Source: JAUVXJ01 sp034411995 | GTDB lineage: Bacteria > Chloroflexota > Anaerolineae > UBA7937 > B3-Chlor | Direction: 5' to 3' | Assembly: GCA_034411995.1 (NCBI GenBank) | Contig: DAOUME010000009.1 | Coordinates: 177,897 to 241,896 of the forward strand | Length of the DNA: 64,000 nucleotides | Shown here: piece after piece, positions 41,780-51,744 of the stretch | Numbering within the stretch: position 1 is the stretch's first letter | Layout of the letters: every line of letters begins with the position of its first letter | Program-made: the position numbers and the translations under genes | Notes under the pieces: model-generated | The model's input: the letters and a program-made list of their open reading frames with translations, nothing else | Told to the model about the DNA's origin: nothing | Database searches by the model: none

Positions 41780-42322
41780 ATGAACTGGTTTGACGTGGTG
41801 CTGGCCCTGCTCTTCGTGGCCGCCCTGGCCGGGGGCTACTTCCAGGGTCTCATTCGCCAGGCTTTGAGCCTCGGCGCCGTGGCCTGTGGCATCATCCTGG
41901 CCACATATCTTCACCTGCCCCTGGCAGCCTGGTTTGCCTTCACGTACCCGGATACCGCCGCGGCGACGCGGGAGACTGCGGCCTTCCTGCTCTCGCTGAT
42001 AGTTCTCGTTACCGCGCTGGAAATCGCGCAGAGGAAAGCCGTGCCGGAGACTCATCTCCTGACCATCGGTTTGCTGGACCAGATTGCGGGGGCACTGGTA
42101 GCGATCGTCACCGCGTGTCTCCAGATCAGTATTGGCATCCTCATTCTGAAATACCTGGTCACGCTCTCCTGGCCCATCGGGGGGACTGTGCGCCTGCTGC
42201 TCTTGCGGGGGATGCGATCCTCCACCCTGGCGCCAGCGCTGTACAACCTGCTAGTGGCCCTGGTCACGGTCGTGGGTGCGCTGCTGCCCAAAGGCAAACC
42301 CAGGTTTCTCACCTTCATGTGA
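41780..42322 (+). CDS. CvpA family membrane protein
   Basis: 180 residues with four hydrophobic segments. N-terminal NWFDVVLALLFVAALAGGYFQGLIRQALSLGA carries the typical D-x-GxxxG-x-RQ pattern of CvpA, and the neighbour mutS2 is a common partner of this family. Role in colicin-V-type secretion in E. coli does not transfer; probably a general inner-membrane protein. Confidence 0.82.
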   Translation: MNWFDVVLALLFVAALAGGYFQGLIRQALSLGAVACGIILATYLHLPLAAWFAFTYPDTAAATRETAAFLLSLIVLVTALEIAQRKAVPETHLLTIGLLDQIAGALVAIVTACLQISIGILILKYLVTLSWPIGGTVRLLLLRGMRSSTLAPALYNLLVALVTVVGALLPKGKPRFLTFM

Positions 42323-42391
42323 CCCTGTCGCAGGCCTGAGAAACACTCTCCCCCGTTGGCCGCCGCCAGCGGGGTTGCTTTGTTGAGAGAC

Positions 42392-44779
42392 ATGAACGAC
42401 AAGTCCTGGCAAGTCCTGGAATATCACAAGATTCTGAGCCAGTTGGCCGAACACAGCTCCTTCTCGTTAGGTCACGAGCTGGCGCTCAAGTTGCGCCCCT
42501 CGACCCGAGACGACGTGGCCAGACGCCGGCAGCAGGAGACCAGCGAGGCCAGACACCTTCTGGACATCAAGCCCACGCTGACCATGGGAGGGGTGACAAA
42601 CCTTCGCCCTTTGCTCAAGAAGGCTCGCGTCCAATCGACCCTCACGCCCGGCGAGCTGCTCGACGTGCGCACCACCCTCCTCGCGGCGCGGTCCCTGCGG
42701 CGCTCTATCGCTCCCCTGGACTCCAGCTTTCCCATCATGTCAGCCCATGCCGAGAGGATCGAGGCCTTCTCGGACTTGCCAGGGGATATCTCCCAGGCCA
42801 TCAACGAACGCGCAGAGGTCGTCGACGGGGCCAGCCCTGATCTGGCTCGGATCCGCCAGCGGGTGGCCGAGGTCCACGAAGATCTGGTGGACAGGCTGGA
42901 GAGGATCGTGTCCTCCCCTGCCAACAGCCGCTTCCTTCAAGAGAAGATCATCACCGAGCGCCATGGCCGCTACGTGATCCCCATCAAGGCCGACTTCAAA
43001 GGCCGCATCCCAGGAGTCGTTCACGATCAATCGGCCAGCGGCGCTACTCTGTTCATCGAGCCTCTGGCCACCCTGGAGCTCAACAACCACTGGCGACAAT
43101 TGCAGGTAGACGAGGAAAGGGAAATCGAGCGCGTCCTCAGGCGACTTACCGCCCGGGTCGCGCAGGAGGAAGAGTCCATTGCCTCGACCCTGAGAGCTCT
43201 GGCCTCCCTGGACCTGGCCTTCGCCAAAGCGAAGTACAGCCTGAGTTTACGGGGCATCGAGCCAGAGCTGATTCCCTTCCGAACCGAGAGCAAGGAGCGA
43301 ACGAAGTCCAAACGTGGTCACCCCCACCCCGGCTCCACGCTGCGACTGATACAGGCTCGACACCCCCTCCTGTCGGCGTCCAAGGTGGTGCCCATAGACG
43401 TGCACATCAGCGATGATTACTTCATCCTGGTCATCACCGGCCCCAACACCGGCGGGAAGACCGTCTGCCTGAAAACGGTAGGGCTGCTGGCGCTCATGGC
43501 CCAGGCTGGACTGCACATACCCGCCAACGACGGCTCGGCTCTGTCGGTGTTCAAGGGCATCTACGCCGACATAGGCGAGGAGCAGAGCATAGAGCAGAGT
43601 CTCTCCACCTTCTCCTCACACATGACCCGAGTGGTAGACATCCTGAGCCGAGCCTATCGAAAGTCGCTGGTGCTGCTGGACGAACTGGGAGCTGGCACAG
43701 ATCCCGTGGAGGGTTCGGCCCTGGCCAGGGCCATCCTGGCCCACCTGCACAGACGGCGCATCACCACCCTCATCGCCACCCACTACTCAGACCTGAAGGT
43801 GCAGGCCCACTCCACTCCCGGCGTACAGAACGCCTCAGTCGAGTTCGACGCCCGGACCCTGGCGCCCACCTACAGGCTGAGCATCGGCCTGCCGGGACAA
43901 AGCAAGGCCCTGGCCATCGCTTCCCGCCTCGGGCTGGCCAAGAAGATCGTAGCCCAGGCCGAGAAATCTCTGGCGCCCGGAGACCTCGAGGTCGAGAGCC
44001 TGCTCACGGATATCAAGAAAGCCCGCGACGAGGCCGTCGCCGCCCTCAAGGATGCTGAGGAAGCCCGCTCTGAGGCGCAGCGCATGAAGAGCGAACTGGA
44101 AGCAGAGTTGGCTGGAGTCGAGGAGGAACGCCGGACCATACTCAACCGCGCCCGCCAGCAAGCCAGGATGGAGTTGACCGCCGTAAAGAAGGAACTCCAG
44201 TCCATCTCCAAGTCCCTCAGACCCCAGAGCACCCCGCAGCGGTTATCTGAAGCGAAGGCCAAGACAAGGGAAGTCGAAGAGGGAATACAGCCCCCGGAGC
44301 CGCCTCCCAGACTCTACCCTATCGACAAAGAGAAGGTTCGCATCGGACAGTCGGTGTGGGTAGAGGACCTCCGGCAGCGGGGGCAGATCACCGCCCTCCT
44401 CGATGAGGAAGAGGTGGAGATAGGCGTCGGCAAGTTCCGGGTCAAGGCCAAACTGGACGACCTCGACCTGGTACAAGGGGAACCCGAGGCCGCGTCAGAG
44501 GACGCTTACGTGGCCACCTGGCCGCTGGCACCGCCTCCCCTGGCCCTCCACTTGCGAGGTATGCGGGCCGAGGAGGCCATCATGGAGTTGGACAAGTACC
44601 TGGACCAAGCCTTTCTGGCCCATCTGCCCGAGGTGCGTATCATCCACGGCAAGGGTACCGGCACGCTGCGCCAGCTAGTGCGCGAGCAACTGCACAGGCA
44701 TCCCCTGGTGTCGTCCTATCGGCCGGGCTTGCCCGAAGAAGGGGGAGAGGGAGTGACGGTTGCCGAACTCAGCCGCTGA
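42392..44779 (+). CDS. mutS2: Endonuclease MutS2
   Basis: About 795 residues from the ATG at 42392. It lacks the mismatch-recognition domain of MutS and begins with the core/lever region (LEYHKILSQLAEHSSF). ATPase: Walker A GPNTGGKT (about 349), LLDELGAGTDPVEG (Walker B and signature), ATHYSDLK. A coiled-coil arm (about 530-610) and the C-terminal Smr nuclease domain with LHLRGMRAEEAI and IIHGKGTGTLR follow. It acts on recombination intermediates or stalled ribosomes, depending on species. Convergent with the glycosyltransferase gene 13 bases further. Confidence 0.95.
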   Translation: MNDKSWQVLEYHKILSQLAEHSSFSLGHELALKLRPSTRDDVARRRQQETSEARHLLDIKPTLTMGGVTNLRPLLKKARVQSTLTPGELLDVRTTLLAARSLRRSIAPLDSSFPIMSAHAERIEAFSDLPGDISQAINERAEVVDGASPDLARIRQRVAEVHEDLVDRLERIVSSPANSRFLQEKIITERHGRYVIPIKADFKGRIPGVVHDQSASGATLFIEPLATLELNNHWRQLQVDEEREIERVLRRLTARVAQEEESIASTLRALASLDLAFAKAKYSLSLRGIEPELIPFRTESKERTKSKRGHPHPGSTLRLIQARHPLLSASKVVPIDVHISDDYFILVITGPNTGGKTVCLKTVGLLALMAQAGLHIPANDGSALSVFKGIYADIGEEQSIEQSLSTFSSHMTRVVDILSRAYRKSLVLLDELGAGTDPVEGSALARAILAHLHRRRITTLIATHYSDLKVQAHSTPGVQNASVEFDARTLAPTYRLSIGLPGQSKALAIASRLGLAKKIVAQAEKSLAPGDLEVESLLTDIKKARDEAVAALKDAEEARSEAQRMKSELEAELAGVEEERRTILNRARQQARMELTAVKKELQSISKSLRPQSTPQRLSEAKAKTREVEEGIQPPEPPPRLYPIDKEKVRIGQSVWVEDLRQRGQITALLDEEEVEIGVGKFRVKAKLDDLDLVQGEPEAASEDAYVATWPLAPPPLALHLRGMRAEEAIMELDKYLDQAFLAHLPEVRIIHGKGTGTLRQLVREQLHRHPLVSSYRPGLPEEGGEGVTVAELSR

Positions 44780-44792
44780 CCGCGGGATGGGG

Positions 44793-46169
44793 TTAGATTG
44801 GCGACGGCACCGGTTCAGTGGAGGGCGAGGAATCCACGAAAACGGCCATGGCCATCACCGCCAACAAGTATCCCAGGTAGTTCTCATTCATGAATCGAGA
44901 GGTATAGAAGAAAGCCAGTCCCAGGAAGGCGTAGTGGTAGAGCATGGAAGCCAGGGAGTTGTGCTTCCACTGTCGCCGCAGCAGGTACAGGAAGAGAGGC
45001 AGGCACACCAGCAACTCGGGTATCCAGAAGGGGAAGTAGTCGAGGCGCGATTCCACCAGGCCCAGGGCCAGCACGAAGTTCGCCAGGCCCCAACCGGTGA
45101 TCTGGTACGGCACCGCTGCGGTACCGCTGCTCCACCGCCATACGTCGTCGAGCATGGCGTTGGGATTCCAGAGCGCGAAGGGAAGGACCAGCACGGCGAG
45201 AACGATGAGCAGAGGGAACGCCTTGCGCACCAGGTAGACGCCAAGTGCCCTGATCTCACGGCGAGGGGAGAGCCCATCCCGGCGTATCAGATAGAGCAGG
45301 TAGAAAGGCACCAGGAACCAGGCGGTGGGCTTGCTGGCGCAGGCCAGGCCGAGCATCAGCATCGACCACGAGTCCCTGCCACGCTTCAGCAGGTAGACGG
45401 AGAAGACGATCCAGGCCAGCGTGAAGACGTCGTTCTGCCCGAAGATGATGTCGTTGCCCATGATGGGGTTCAGCCCCAGCACCATGACCAGGCAGAGCCG
45501 TTCGTCTCCCTCCGGCACCAGAGACGCCGCGACGAAGAGCAGTGCCACGAACAGCGTCAGATAGACGAATCTCTGATCGTACCAACCCAGGAGCGTTTCG
45601 CTCAGGAGCTGGACTGGCGCGGAGGAGAGAAAGGTCCAGGGTAGATAGGGGTAGTGATACAGGGCGGTTCGGTAATCCAGGCCCCATTCGGCCATCGGTG
45701 TGTCTACGTAGTCCTCCACGTAGGGGTTCTTCCCCGCCAGGACGTACTTGATCGCCTCCTCGGTCTGAATGACGCCACCATCGTGGCAGAAGCTCGCGGG
45801 ACCGGTGACGTGGCGCAGGAGAACGGAGAACGTCGAGAGGGAGACTACGGTGGTGAAGACCATGCAGAACACCAGCGCCAGCTTGGCTCTGTGGCGCCCC
45901 TGCTCGCTGATACCGTGCCACAGATCGAAGAACAGGTAGAGAAGCAACAGGCCGAAGGCAGTGCTGATCAGGAGCAAGCTGATGGGATCGGTCATCCAGT
46001 GTTGGAGCAGGTCGAGGCTCTTCTGCGGAAGCAGTGACCCCACCAGGGGGATGCGCTGGATCAGCTCGACCCTTCTCTGTGCCACCAGGCGATCAGCCAG
46101 AGTGTCGATCCGCACTCTGGCCAGCGCCAGCGCGAAGAACAGCAGCACGTCGAAGGACTTGATCCTCAC
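44793..46169 (-). CDS. Multi-pass membrane glycosyltransferase-like protein (GT87/DUF2029-like)
   Basis: 458 residues with about ten hydrophobic segments. Large loop FCHDGGVIQTEEAIKYVLAGKNPYVEDY early, and MNENYLGYLLAVMAMAVF near the end, reminiscent of GT87/DUF2029 mannosyltransferases. LACASKPTAWFLVPFYLLYL is a typical conserved Lys-containing helix. The promoter region is shared with the divergent phosphatase-like gene 87 bases away; a TATAAT lies at 46193-46198 without a clear -35. Confidence 0.75.
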   Translation of the reverse strand: MRIKSFDVLLFFALALARVRIDTLADRLVAQRRVELIQRIPLVGSLLPQKSLDLLQHWMTDPISLLLISTAFGLLLLYLFFDLWHGISEQGRHRAKLALVFCMVFTTVVSLSTFSVLLRHVTGPASFCHDGGVIQTEEAIKYVLAGKNPYVEDYVDTPMAEWGLDYRTALYHYPYLPWTFLSSAPVQLLSETLLGWYDQRFVYLTLFVALLFVAASLVPEGDERLCLVMVLGLNPIMGNDIIFGQNDVFTLAWIVFSVYLLKRGRDSWSMLMLGLACASKPTAWFLVPFYLLYLIRRDGLSPRREIRALGVYLVRKAFPLLIVLAVLVLPFALWNPNAMLDDVWRWSSGTAAVPYQITGWGLANFVLALGLVESRLDYFPFWIPELLVCLPLFLYLLRRQWKHNSLASMLYHYAFLGLAFFYTSRFMNENYLGYLLAVMAMAVFVDSSPSTEPVPSPI

Positions 46170-46256
46170 CGCACTCTTCCTTCCCGGCGAGTATTATACC
46201 GGAAGAGAGACGGACCGGCTACCCCATTTGCGACGGAGGGGGAGAAAGAGAGTACC

Positions 46257-47981
46257 ATGCGCATCAGCTTGAGAAGATTGGCCGGACTGCTGATCAGGCT
46301 CGCCCTCCTGATAACCATCGTCTGGGGGTCCAATCTGTGGTTGGTCCTCATCAGAGACTCCGTCCAAGGCTACCGCTCCGTTCTCGTAGGACAGCCCAGC
46401 CTGGGAGAACCCACCAGTCCCCTGGTGCAGCAAGTGGTCCTGGTCCTGATCGGAGGCCTGACCTACGACGCTTCCCTGGAGATGCCCTACCTCAATACGC
46501 TGCGAGAACAAGGGCTGGATAGCCCTTGTATGGGTTACTACCCTTCGTACTCCCAAAGCGCCTGGACCACCCTGATCAGTGGGGCAGGACCGGAGATCAG
46601 CGATGCCCATCTGCTGGATGTCCCCGATGAGCAACTGACCTTCCTCACCGTGGATGATCTCTTCACCGAGGCCAAGCGGGCCAACCTGATGACCGCCATC
46701 GCTGGCTTCCAGTGGTGGGAGAGAATGATCCCCGAGCAGGTGGTGGATCGCCATTTCTTCGTCGCGTCTACTGATGCCGAGGCCGACCAGCGAGTCGTAC
46801 AGTCAGCCCTGGAACTGATGGGCAACGTGCCACCCAATCTCCTCCTCATCCACCTCAGTCAGGTAGACGAGGCTGCACGTACTCATGGCCCCGATAGCGA
46901 CCAGTACCGGGCTGCGGTGCAGAGAGCGGATGCTCGCCTGGAGGAGATAGCGCAGGCCATGAGCCTGACGCGGAATGTGCTCGTTGTCACCTCCGACCAC
47001 GGTTACCTGGCCCATGGTGGCCATGGCGGAGCGGAGCGAGAAGTGGTCACCACACCACTGGTGATGGTGGGCGCCCGCGTGTCGCCTGGCACCCACGACA
47101 GGGTGAGCCAGTCAGATGTGGCACCTACGGTCGCCGCGCTGCTAGGGCTGGCCATTCCCAGCGCCGCACAGGGAGAGATCCTCTTCGACGCCCTGGTCAC
47201 CGACGAGGCAGAAAGTACCGAGAAGTGGGTCTCCTGGTCCCAACAGAGGGTGGAGCTGAGTGACCTGTACCTGGAGAGCATCGGCCTGCAACCTGACACC
47301 GAGGCCGCCAGGGGCGACGCGGAGGTGGCCTACAGTTCTCTCCTGGTGAGGAACTACGAGAGCGCCCGCGCCTTGGCCGAGTTCGCAGTACGGGGATCCA
47401 CAGCGGAAATGGTCAAAGGTCGAAGTCAGCGCATCGCCGGCGAGCAGCGGCAGAGACTGCCCATCGCCGCCCTGGCCGTGGCCGGCGTCGCTTACCTTCT
47501 CTGGCGCCGCTGGACCAAGACCACCGCGGTTCTCTTCCTCAGCGCCGCCACTACCGTCCTCGTCTACAACTTGCTCTTCTTCTGGGAAGGACAGGTGTAC
47601 TCCCTGAGCACCATTGGACAGTGGTGGACCTTCGCCACCGATGTCCTTCTGCGCACGGTTACGGCCCTCGTAACAGCAATCTGCGTCCTCATCTGGCTGG
47701 TCCGGCATCAGAAGAGGAGGCGCCCCATAGAGATAGCCCAGTTGAACTACAGCTTCGCTCTGCTCCTGGCCTTCCTGCTCGCACTCCCCCTGGCCATAGC
47801 CTACGTGCTCGATGGGCTGCAGGTCACCTGGCACCTTCCTCATCCCCTGGCGGGCTTCGCGCAAGTCTCGTCCCTGCTTCAACTGGGCATGGCGGCCTTC
47901 GTCACCACCTTCCTGCCTCTGATCACCGTACCGCTGGACAGTGCGCTGCGCTGGACAGCGTCCAGGGTCAGCTCTCACTGA
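46257..47981 (+). CDS. Alkaline-phosphatase-superfamily membrane protein
   Basis: 574 residues. A TM helix near the N-terminus (about 12-31), a soluble alkaline phosphatase/sulfatase-like domain (about 58-310: VVLVLIGGLTYDASLEMPYLNTL, then SYSQSAWTTLISGAGP, LLIHLSQVDEAARTHG, VVTSDHGYLAHGGHGGAERE) and four or five C-terminal helices. The DHG and HGGHGG residues would bind metal. Usual Asp and Ser/Thr positions look altered (IGGL in place of xDGL), so catalytic state is open. Possibly acts on envelope lipid or polymer. Confidence 0.75.
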   Translation: MRISLRRLAGLLIRLALLITIVWGSNLWLVLIRDSVQGYRSVLVGQPSLGEPTSPLVQQVVLVLIGGLTYDASLEMPYLNTLREQGLDSPCMGYYPSYSQSAWTTLISGAGPEISDAHLLDVPDEQLTFLTVDDLFTEAKRANLMTAIAGFQWWERMIPEQVVDRHFFVASTDAEADQRVVQSALELMGNVPPNLLLIHLSQVDEAARTHGPDSDQYRAAVQRADARLEEIAQAMSLTRNVLVVTSDHGYLAHGGHGGAEREVVTTPLVMVGARVSPGTHDRVSQSDVAPTVAALLGLAIPSAAQGEILFDALVTDEAESTEKWVSWSQQRVELSDLYLESIGLQPDTEAARGDAEVAYSSLLVRNYESARALAEFAVRGSTAEMVKGRSQRIAGEQRQRLPIAALAVAGVAYLLWRRWTKTTAVLFLSAATTVLVYNLLFFWEGQVYSLSTIGQWWTFATDVLLRTVTALVTAICVLIWLVRHQKRRRPIEIAQLNYSFALLLAFLLALPLAIAYVLDGLQVTWHLPHPLAGFAQVSSLLQLGMAAFVTTFLPLITVPLDSALRWTASRVSSH

Positions 47982-48051
47982 GCCTGCACCTCCCGGCGGA
48001 CCAGGGCCGGTGTTTCACCATCCGTGAGGGGTACCAGTTTGGGCGCCGTTT

Positions 48052-48060
48052 TGATATAAT
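48052..48060 (+). promoter_or_regulatory. Extended -10 promoter of the radical SAM gene
   Basis: TGATATAAT, i.e. TG-N-TATAAT, 39 bases before the TTG start; no good -35 is seen, which extended -10 promoters tolerate. Confidence 0.6.
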
Positions 48061-48098
48061 GAAGTCGTGCGCCCCAGACGCAGGGCGAGGAGAGTCTG

Positions 48099-49484
48099 TT
48101 GAGAATCCTGCTTGTCGACCCCAAAGTCAACCTGCCCATCGACGTACGGAGCAGCCCTTCACTGGGGCTGGCTTATCTTGCAGCCGTGTCCGAGCAAAGG
48201 GGCGACGAGGTCCGCGTTCTGGACATGCAGGTGGAAGACGTGCCCTTGCCGCAGGCAATTGACGGTTTTGGCCCTCACGTAGTCGGTATTACCGCCACTA
48301 CTGTCCAGATCGAGAGCGCCTGGCGGGTCGCGCGTGAGCTCAAGCGACTGACGGATGCCCAGGTCGTCCTGGGAGGCCCTCACCCCACGGTCCTGCCCGC
48401 CGAGTCGGTGGAGAGGCCCGAAGTGGACCTCGTCGTGCGGGGTGAAGGAGAGGTCACCTGGGCAGAGCTGTGCGATCGTCTGGAGAGGGGAGCATCACCG
48501 GCTGGCCTGGCAGGCGTCACCTATCAGGACCAGGGGGAGGTCGTCCACAACCCCGATCGGCCCGTCATAGAGGACGTGGATTCGATCCCCTTTCCCGCTT
48601 ACCATCTGTTCAAGATGGAGAGCTACTCCAACCTGCAACCCACGCTCGACGACGTCGATGGACCCAGCTACCCCATGCTGAGCTCCAGAGGCTGCCCCTA
48701 TCGCTGCAACTACTGCTCTCAGATCCTCCCCCGCGGCTGGCGTGCTCGCTCTCCCGAGAGCGTGGTCTCCGAGTGGCGATGGCTGGTGGAGGAGCTGGGC
48801 GCGGCCGAGATAGGCGTTCTCGACGACTCTTTCAACATCGACCGGAAGCGGGCACTCGAAATCTGCGACCTGATTATCGCCCAGGGTCTCAACCACGTCC
48901 CCTGGATCATGATCAACGGCATCCGTGCCAATCTCGCCGACGAGGAACTCCTGGGAAGAATGCGCGAGGCGGGATGCATCCGCACCGCCTTCGGAGTGGA
49001 GAGCGGAAACCAGCAGATCCTGGACACGGTGATCCACAAGCAGCTCACGCTCGAGCACGTACGTGCGGCCTTCAAGGCGGCGAAGGCGGTGGGCATGGAG
49101 ACCATCGGCTTCTTCATCATCGGGTTGCCCGGCGAAACGAAAGAGACCATGGAAGACACCATCCGCTTTGCCTGCGAACTGGATCCCGTCGTGGCCAACT
49201 TTTCCATGGCCACGCCCTTCCCCGGCACCCAGATGTACGACCAGGTTCTCGAACGCGGAAGGCTCCTGGTGCACGATTGGCACGAGTTTGCCTTCTTCGA
49301 GAACAAGGCCCAGTTCGAGACAGATGAGATGCCCGCGGAGCTGGTGGAACGAGAGTGGCGTGAGGCCTACCGCCGTTTCTACCTGCGTCCGCACCGTGTG
49401 CTGCGCACCCTGCTCCGTAAGCGGACCTGGCTGGAACTGCCTCGGACCCTCCGCATGGCTTGGAGGACCGTGGCCAGTGGTTGA
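48099..49484 (+). CDS. B12-binding-domain radical SAM protein
   Basis: 461 residues from a TTG start. N-terminal cobalamin-binding-like Rossmann domain (ILLVDPKVNLP...SLGLAYLAAVSEQRG; VVLGGPHPTVLPAE; VVRGEGE), then a radical SAM barrel with RGCPYRCNYCSQ (CX3CX2C, about 199-206), GVLDDSFNIDRKRALEIC and GFFIIGLPGETKETMEDTI. Family members carry out methylations or cyclisations of lipids, antibiotics or pigments. The neighbours (glycosyltransferase 2, flippase-like) suggest modification of an envelope lipid or polysaccharide. Confidence 0.9.
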   Translation: MRILLVDPKVNLPIDVRSSPSLGLAYLAAVSEQRGDEVRVLDMQVEDVPLPQAIDGFGPHVVGITATTVQIESAWRVARELKRLTDAQVVLGGPHPTVLPAESVERPEVDLVVRGEGEVTWAELCDRLERGASPAGLAGVTYQDQGEVVHNPDRPVIEDVDSIPFPAYHLFKMESYSNLQPTLDDVDGPSYPMLSSRGCPYRCNYCSQILPRGWRARSPESVVSEWRWLVEELGAAEIGVLDDSFNIDRKRALEICDLIIAQGLNHVPWIMINGIRANLADEELLGRMREAGCIRTAFGVESGNQQILDTVIHKQLTLEHVRAAFKAAKAVGMETIGFFIIGLPGETKETMEDTIRFACELDPVVANFSMATPFPGTQMYDQVLERGRLLVHDWHEFAFFENKAQFETDEMPAELVEREWREAYRRFYLRPHRVLRTLLRKRTWLELPRTLRMAWRTVASG

Positions 49485-49577
49485 AGCTCAGCCTTGAAAA
49501 GCTCCACGCCTACCCTTACAATCGAACCGCTGATCCTGACAGCAACCTCGTTAGCTGCCACTCCGTGAGAGGCCACA

Positions 49578-50537
49578 GTGAGCAACGCTGACCGGATAAG
49601 GTGCAGTGTGGGTATCACCGCCCACAACGAAGAGGCGAACATCGGCCGCCTCCTGGAGGCGATGCTGAACCAGCACCTCGAAGAAGCGGAGGTCACGGAG
49701 ATCATCGTCGTGGCCAGCGGCTGCACCGACAGCACCTGCGACATAGTGCGCGAGTTCGTAGCCAGGGAGCCTAGCATCAAGCTGCTCGTTCAGGAGCAGC
49801 GCGAAGGCAAGGTCTCGGCTGTCAACCTCTTTCTCCAACACGCTCGAGAAGACATCTGCGTCCTGGAAAGTGGCGATACGCTGCCCGGCGAGGAGACGGT
49901 GGAGAACCTGGTCAAGATGTTCCGGGACCCCCAGGTGGGCATGACCGGGGCGCACAAGGTCCCGGTCAACGTCCCCGACCAGGTCGTCGGGTATCTCTCC
50001 CATCTGCGGCTTACCCTGGAGCACTCGTTGTGTCTGGAGATCCCTCGTCTGGGCGAGATGATCGCCTTTCGCAAGGTCTTCGACCAGATCCCTCCCGACG
50101 TAGCCATGGACGAGGCCTTCGTCGAGGCGCTGATGATCAACCGTGGCCTGCAAGTCCGGTACGCGCCGGAGGCGATGGTCTACAACATGGGGCCCGAGAC
50201 CCTGGGCGACTTCGTGCGCCAGCGGCGCCGGAACTACGCCGGTCACCTGCACCTCAAGCGGAAATATGGCTACCGCGTCTCCAGTCTGGACAACGCGCGG
50301 GTTGCGCGTCTCGCCTTGACCGAGGTCTGGCGGGCGATCAGTCACACCACCCGCTTGCTGTACGTCCTCACTGCGCTGGCCGCCATTGAGCTGTACTCCC
50401 GCATCCTGGGAAGCTACGACTACTATATCAGAGGCGATAAGCAGGTAGTCTGGGACATGGCCTGGACCACCAAAGAGTTGGACCAGGCCAGGGTGCAGGA
50501 GACCGAGAAATCCCTGAAGGCGTCACCGGAGAAGTAG
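49578..50537 (+). CDS. Family 2 glycosyltransferase
   Basis: 319 residues, GTG start with GAGAGG. GT-A fold signature VGITAHNEEANIGRLLEAML and IIVVASGCTDST at the N-terminus; LESGDTLPGEETV takes the place of the DxD region, and the C-terminus has a hydrophobic helix (LLYVLTALAAIELYSRIL). Likely membrane-associated and acting on a lipid-linked sugar. Almost adjacent to the flippase-like gene. Confidence 0.85.
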   Translation: MSNADRIRCSVGITAHNEEANIGRLLEAMLNQHLEEAEVTEIIVVASGCTDSTCDIVREFVAREPSIKLLVQEQREGKVSAVNLFLQHAREDICVLESGDTLPGEETVENLVKMFRDPQVGMTGAHKVPVNVPDQVVGYLSHLRLTLEHSLCLEIPRLGEMIAFRKVFDQIPPDVAMDEAFVEALMINRGLQVRYAPEAMVYNMGPETLGDFVRQRRRNYAGHLHLKRKYGYRVSSLDNARVARLALTEVWRAISHTTRLLYVLTALAAIELYSRILGSYDYYIRGDKQVVWDMAWTTKELDQARVQETEKSLKASPEK

Positions 50538-50538
50538 T

Positions 50539-51516
50539 TTGCGAGACAAGGTGATCACCACCCTCAAGGTCGTGGTCAGCCTGGGGTTGATCGCGTATCT
50601 GGTGAGTCGCGTGGGGGTAGATGAGGTGGTCGAGGCGCTACGTTCTGCCTCGACCAATTATCTATATCTCCTCGTCGCCCTGGTGCTATACTTCGGAGCC
50701 ATCGCTCTCGGCTCTCTCAAGTGGCAGATCCTGCTCCGGGCGCAGCGGATCGAAGTACCTCTGACAGACCTCCTATCCTTCACCTTCGTGGGCCTCTTCT
50801 TCGGCAACTTCCTTCCCACGAACGTGGGGGGTGACCTGGTGCGGGGTTACGACCTGGCCCGTCACACCCTGCTTCCTGCGGAGACGGCGATCTCCGTGGT
50901 CGTGGACAGGATGTTGGGCCTCATCGCCTTCGTCTTCGTGGCCGTGGTCATGTCCCTCCTCGTAGTGTACACGGCAGGGCAGGCGGCCCTGTGGGAGGTG
51001 GCGGTTATGGCCGCGATAGCCCTTCTGGCACTGTGTGGGGTCTTTGCCCTCATGCTCAGCGGTCGCCTGCGCCGACTCATCGGCCGCCTTTTCCGCACCT
51101 CGTTGCTGTTGCGCCTGGCCCCACTATACGAACGGCTCTCCAGTGCGCTCTCCGCCTACAGGCGCGGTTACGGCGCGCTGGCGGTGGGCTTCTGCATCTC
51201 CATCCTGGTGCTGAGCATCGGCAGCGTGGTCAACTACCTCATCTCTCTCTCTCTGGGGGGAGGTATCTCGCTGCTGCACATCTTCCTCTTCACGCCTCTG
51301 ATTACGTTCGTGCTCCTGATACCGATCTCTGTGGGCGGCATCGGACTGAATCAAAGCGCCTACGTCTTCTTCTTCAACCTGGTGGGCGTCCCGGAGCAGA
51401 AATCCCTGGCCATCTCCCTCCTCATGCAGGCCATCATCATCATCTCCAGCCTGCCCGGAGGCGTGCTGTGGTGGCGGAAGCGCTCCGCACGCCCGTCGAA
51501 GAACTCATCGCGGTAG
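50539..51516 (+). CDS. Lysylphosphatidylglycerol synthase TM region/UPF0104-type flippase-like protein
   Basis: 325 residues from a TTG one base after the previous stop (tight coupling). Eight or nine hydrophobic helices; the family signatures LKWQILLRAQRI, FFGNFLPTNVGGDLVRGYDLAR and FTPLITFVLLIPISVGGIGLNQSAYVFFF are clear. This is the flippase-like half of MprF without the synthase domain, found with glycosyltransferases of envelope lipid pathways. Confidence 0.88.
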   Translation: MRDKVITTLKVVVSLGLIAYLVSRVGVDEVVEALRSASTNYLYLLVALVLYFGAIALGSLKWQILLRAQRIEVPLTDLLSFTFVGLFFGNFLPTNVGGDLVRGYDLARHTLLPAETAISVVVDRMLGLIAFVFVAVVMSLLVVYTAGQAALWEVAVMAAIALLALCGVFALMLSGRLRRLIGRLFRTSLLLRLAPLYERLSSALSAYRRGYGALAVGFCISILVLSIGSVVNYLISLSLGGGISLLHIFLFTPLITFVLLIPISVGGIGLNQSAYVFFFNLVGVPEQKSLAISLLMQAIIIISSLPGGVLWWRKRSARPSKNSSR

Positions 51517-51707
51517 ACCCGCATTGCAGCGCCCATTACTTCAGCCGTGCGCGCTCGCAGCCACGGCGGGAACGTTGGCCTTGCCACGACCAACATCCGC
51601 TGCTGTCCCAGGTACCACGACACACCCGCTGAGCGTAAGAGACGCGTCGCACACGCAGTGCCAAGAAACCAGCATGCTTACATGCCATTCTCTGTGCCCA
51701 GACGGGC

Positions 51708-51735
51708 TTGACAACGTGTATCTAGAAGTTATACT
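51708..51735 (+). promoter_or_regulatory. Promoter of the Panacea gene
   Basis: TTGACA (51708-51713), 16 bases, TATACT (51730-51735), 10 bases before the ATG region, implying a very short leader. Confidence 0.75.
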
Positions 51736-51744
51736 TGAGGTGAA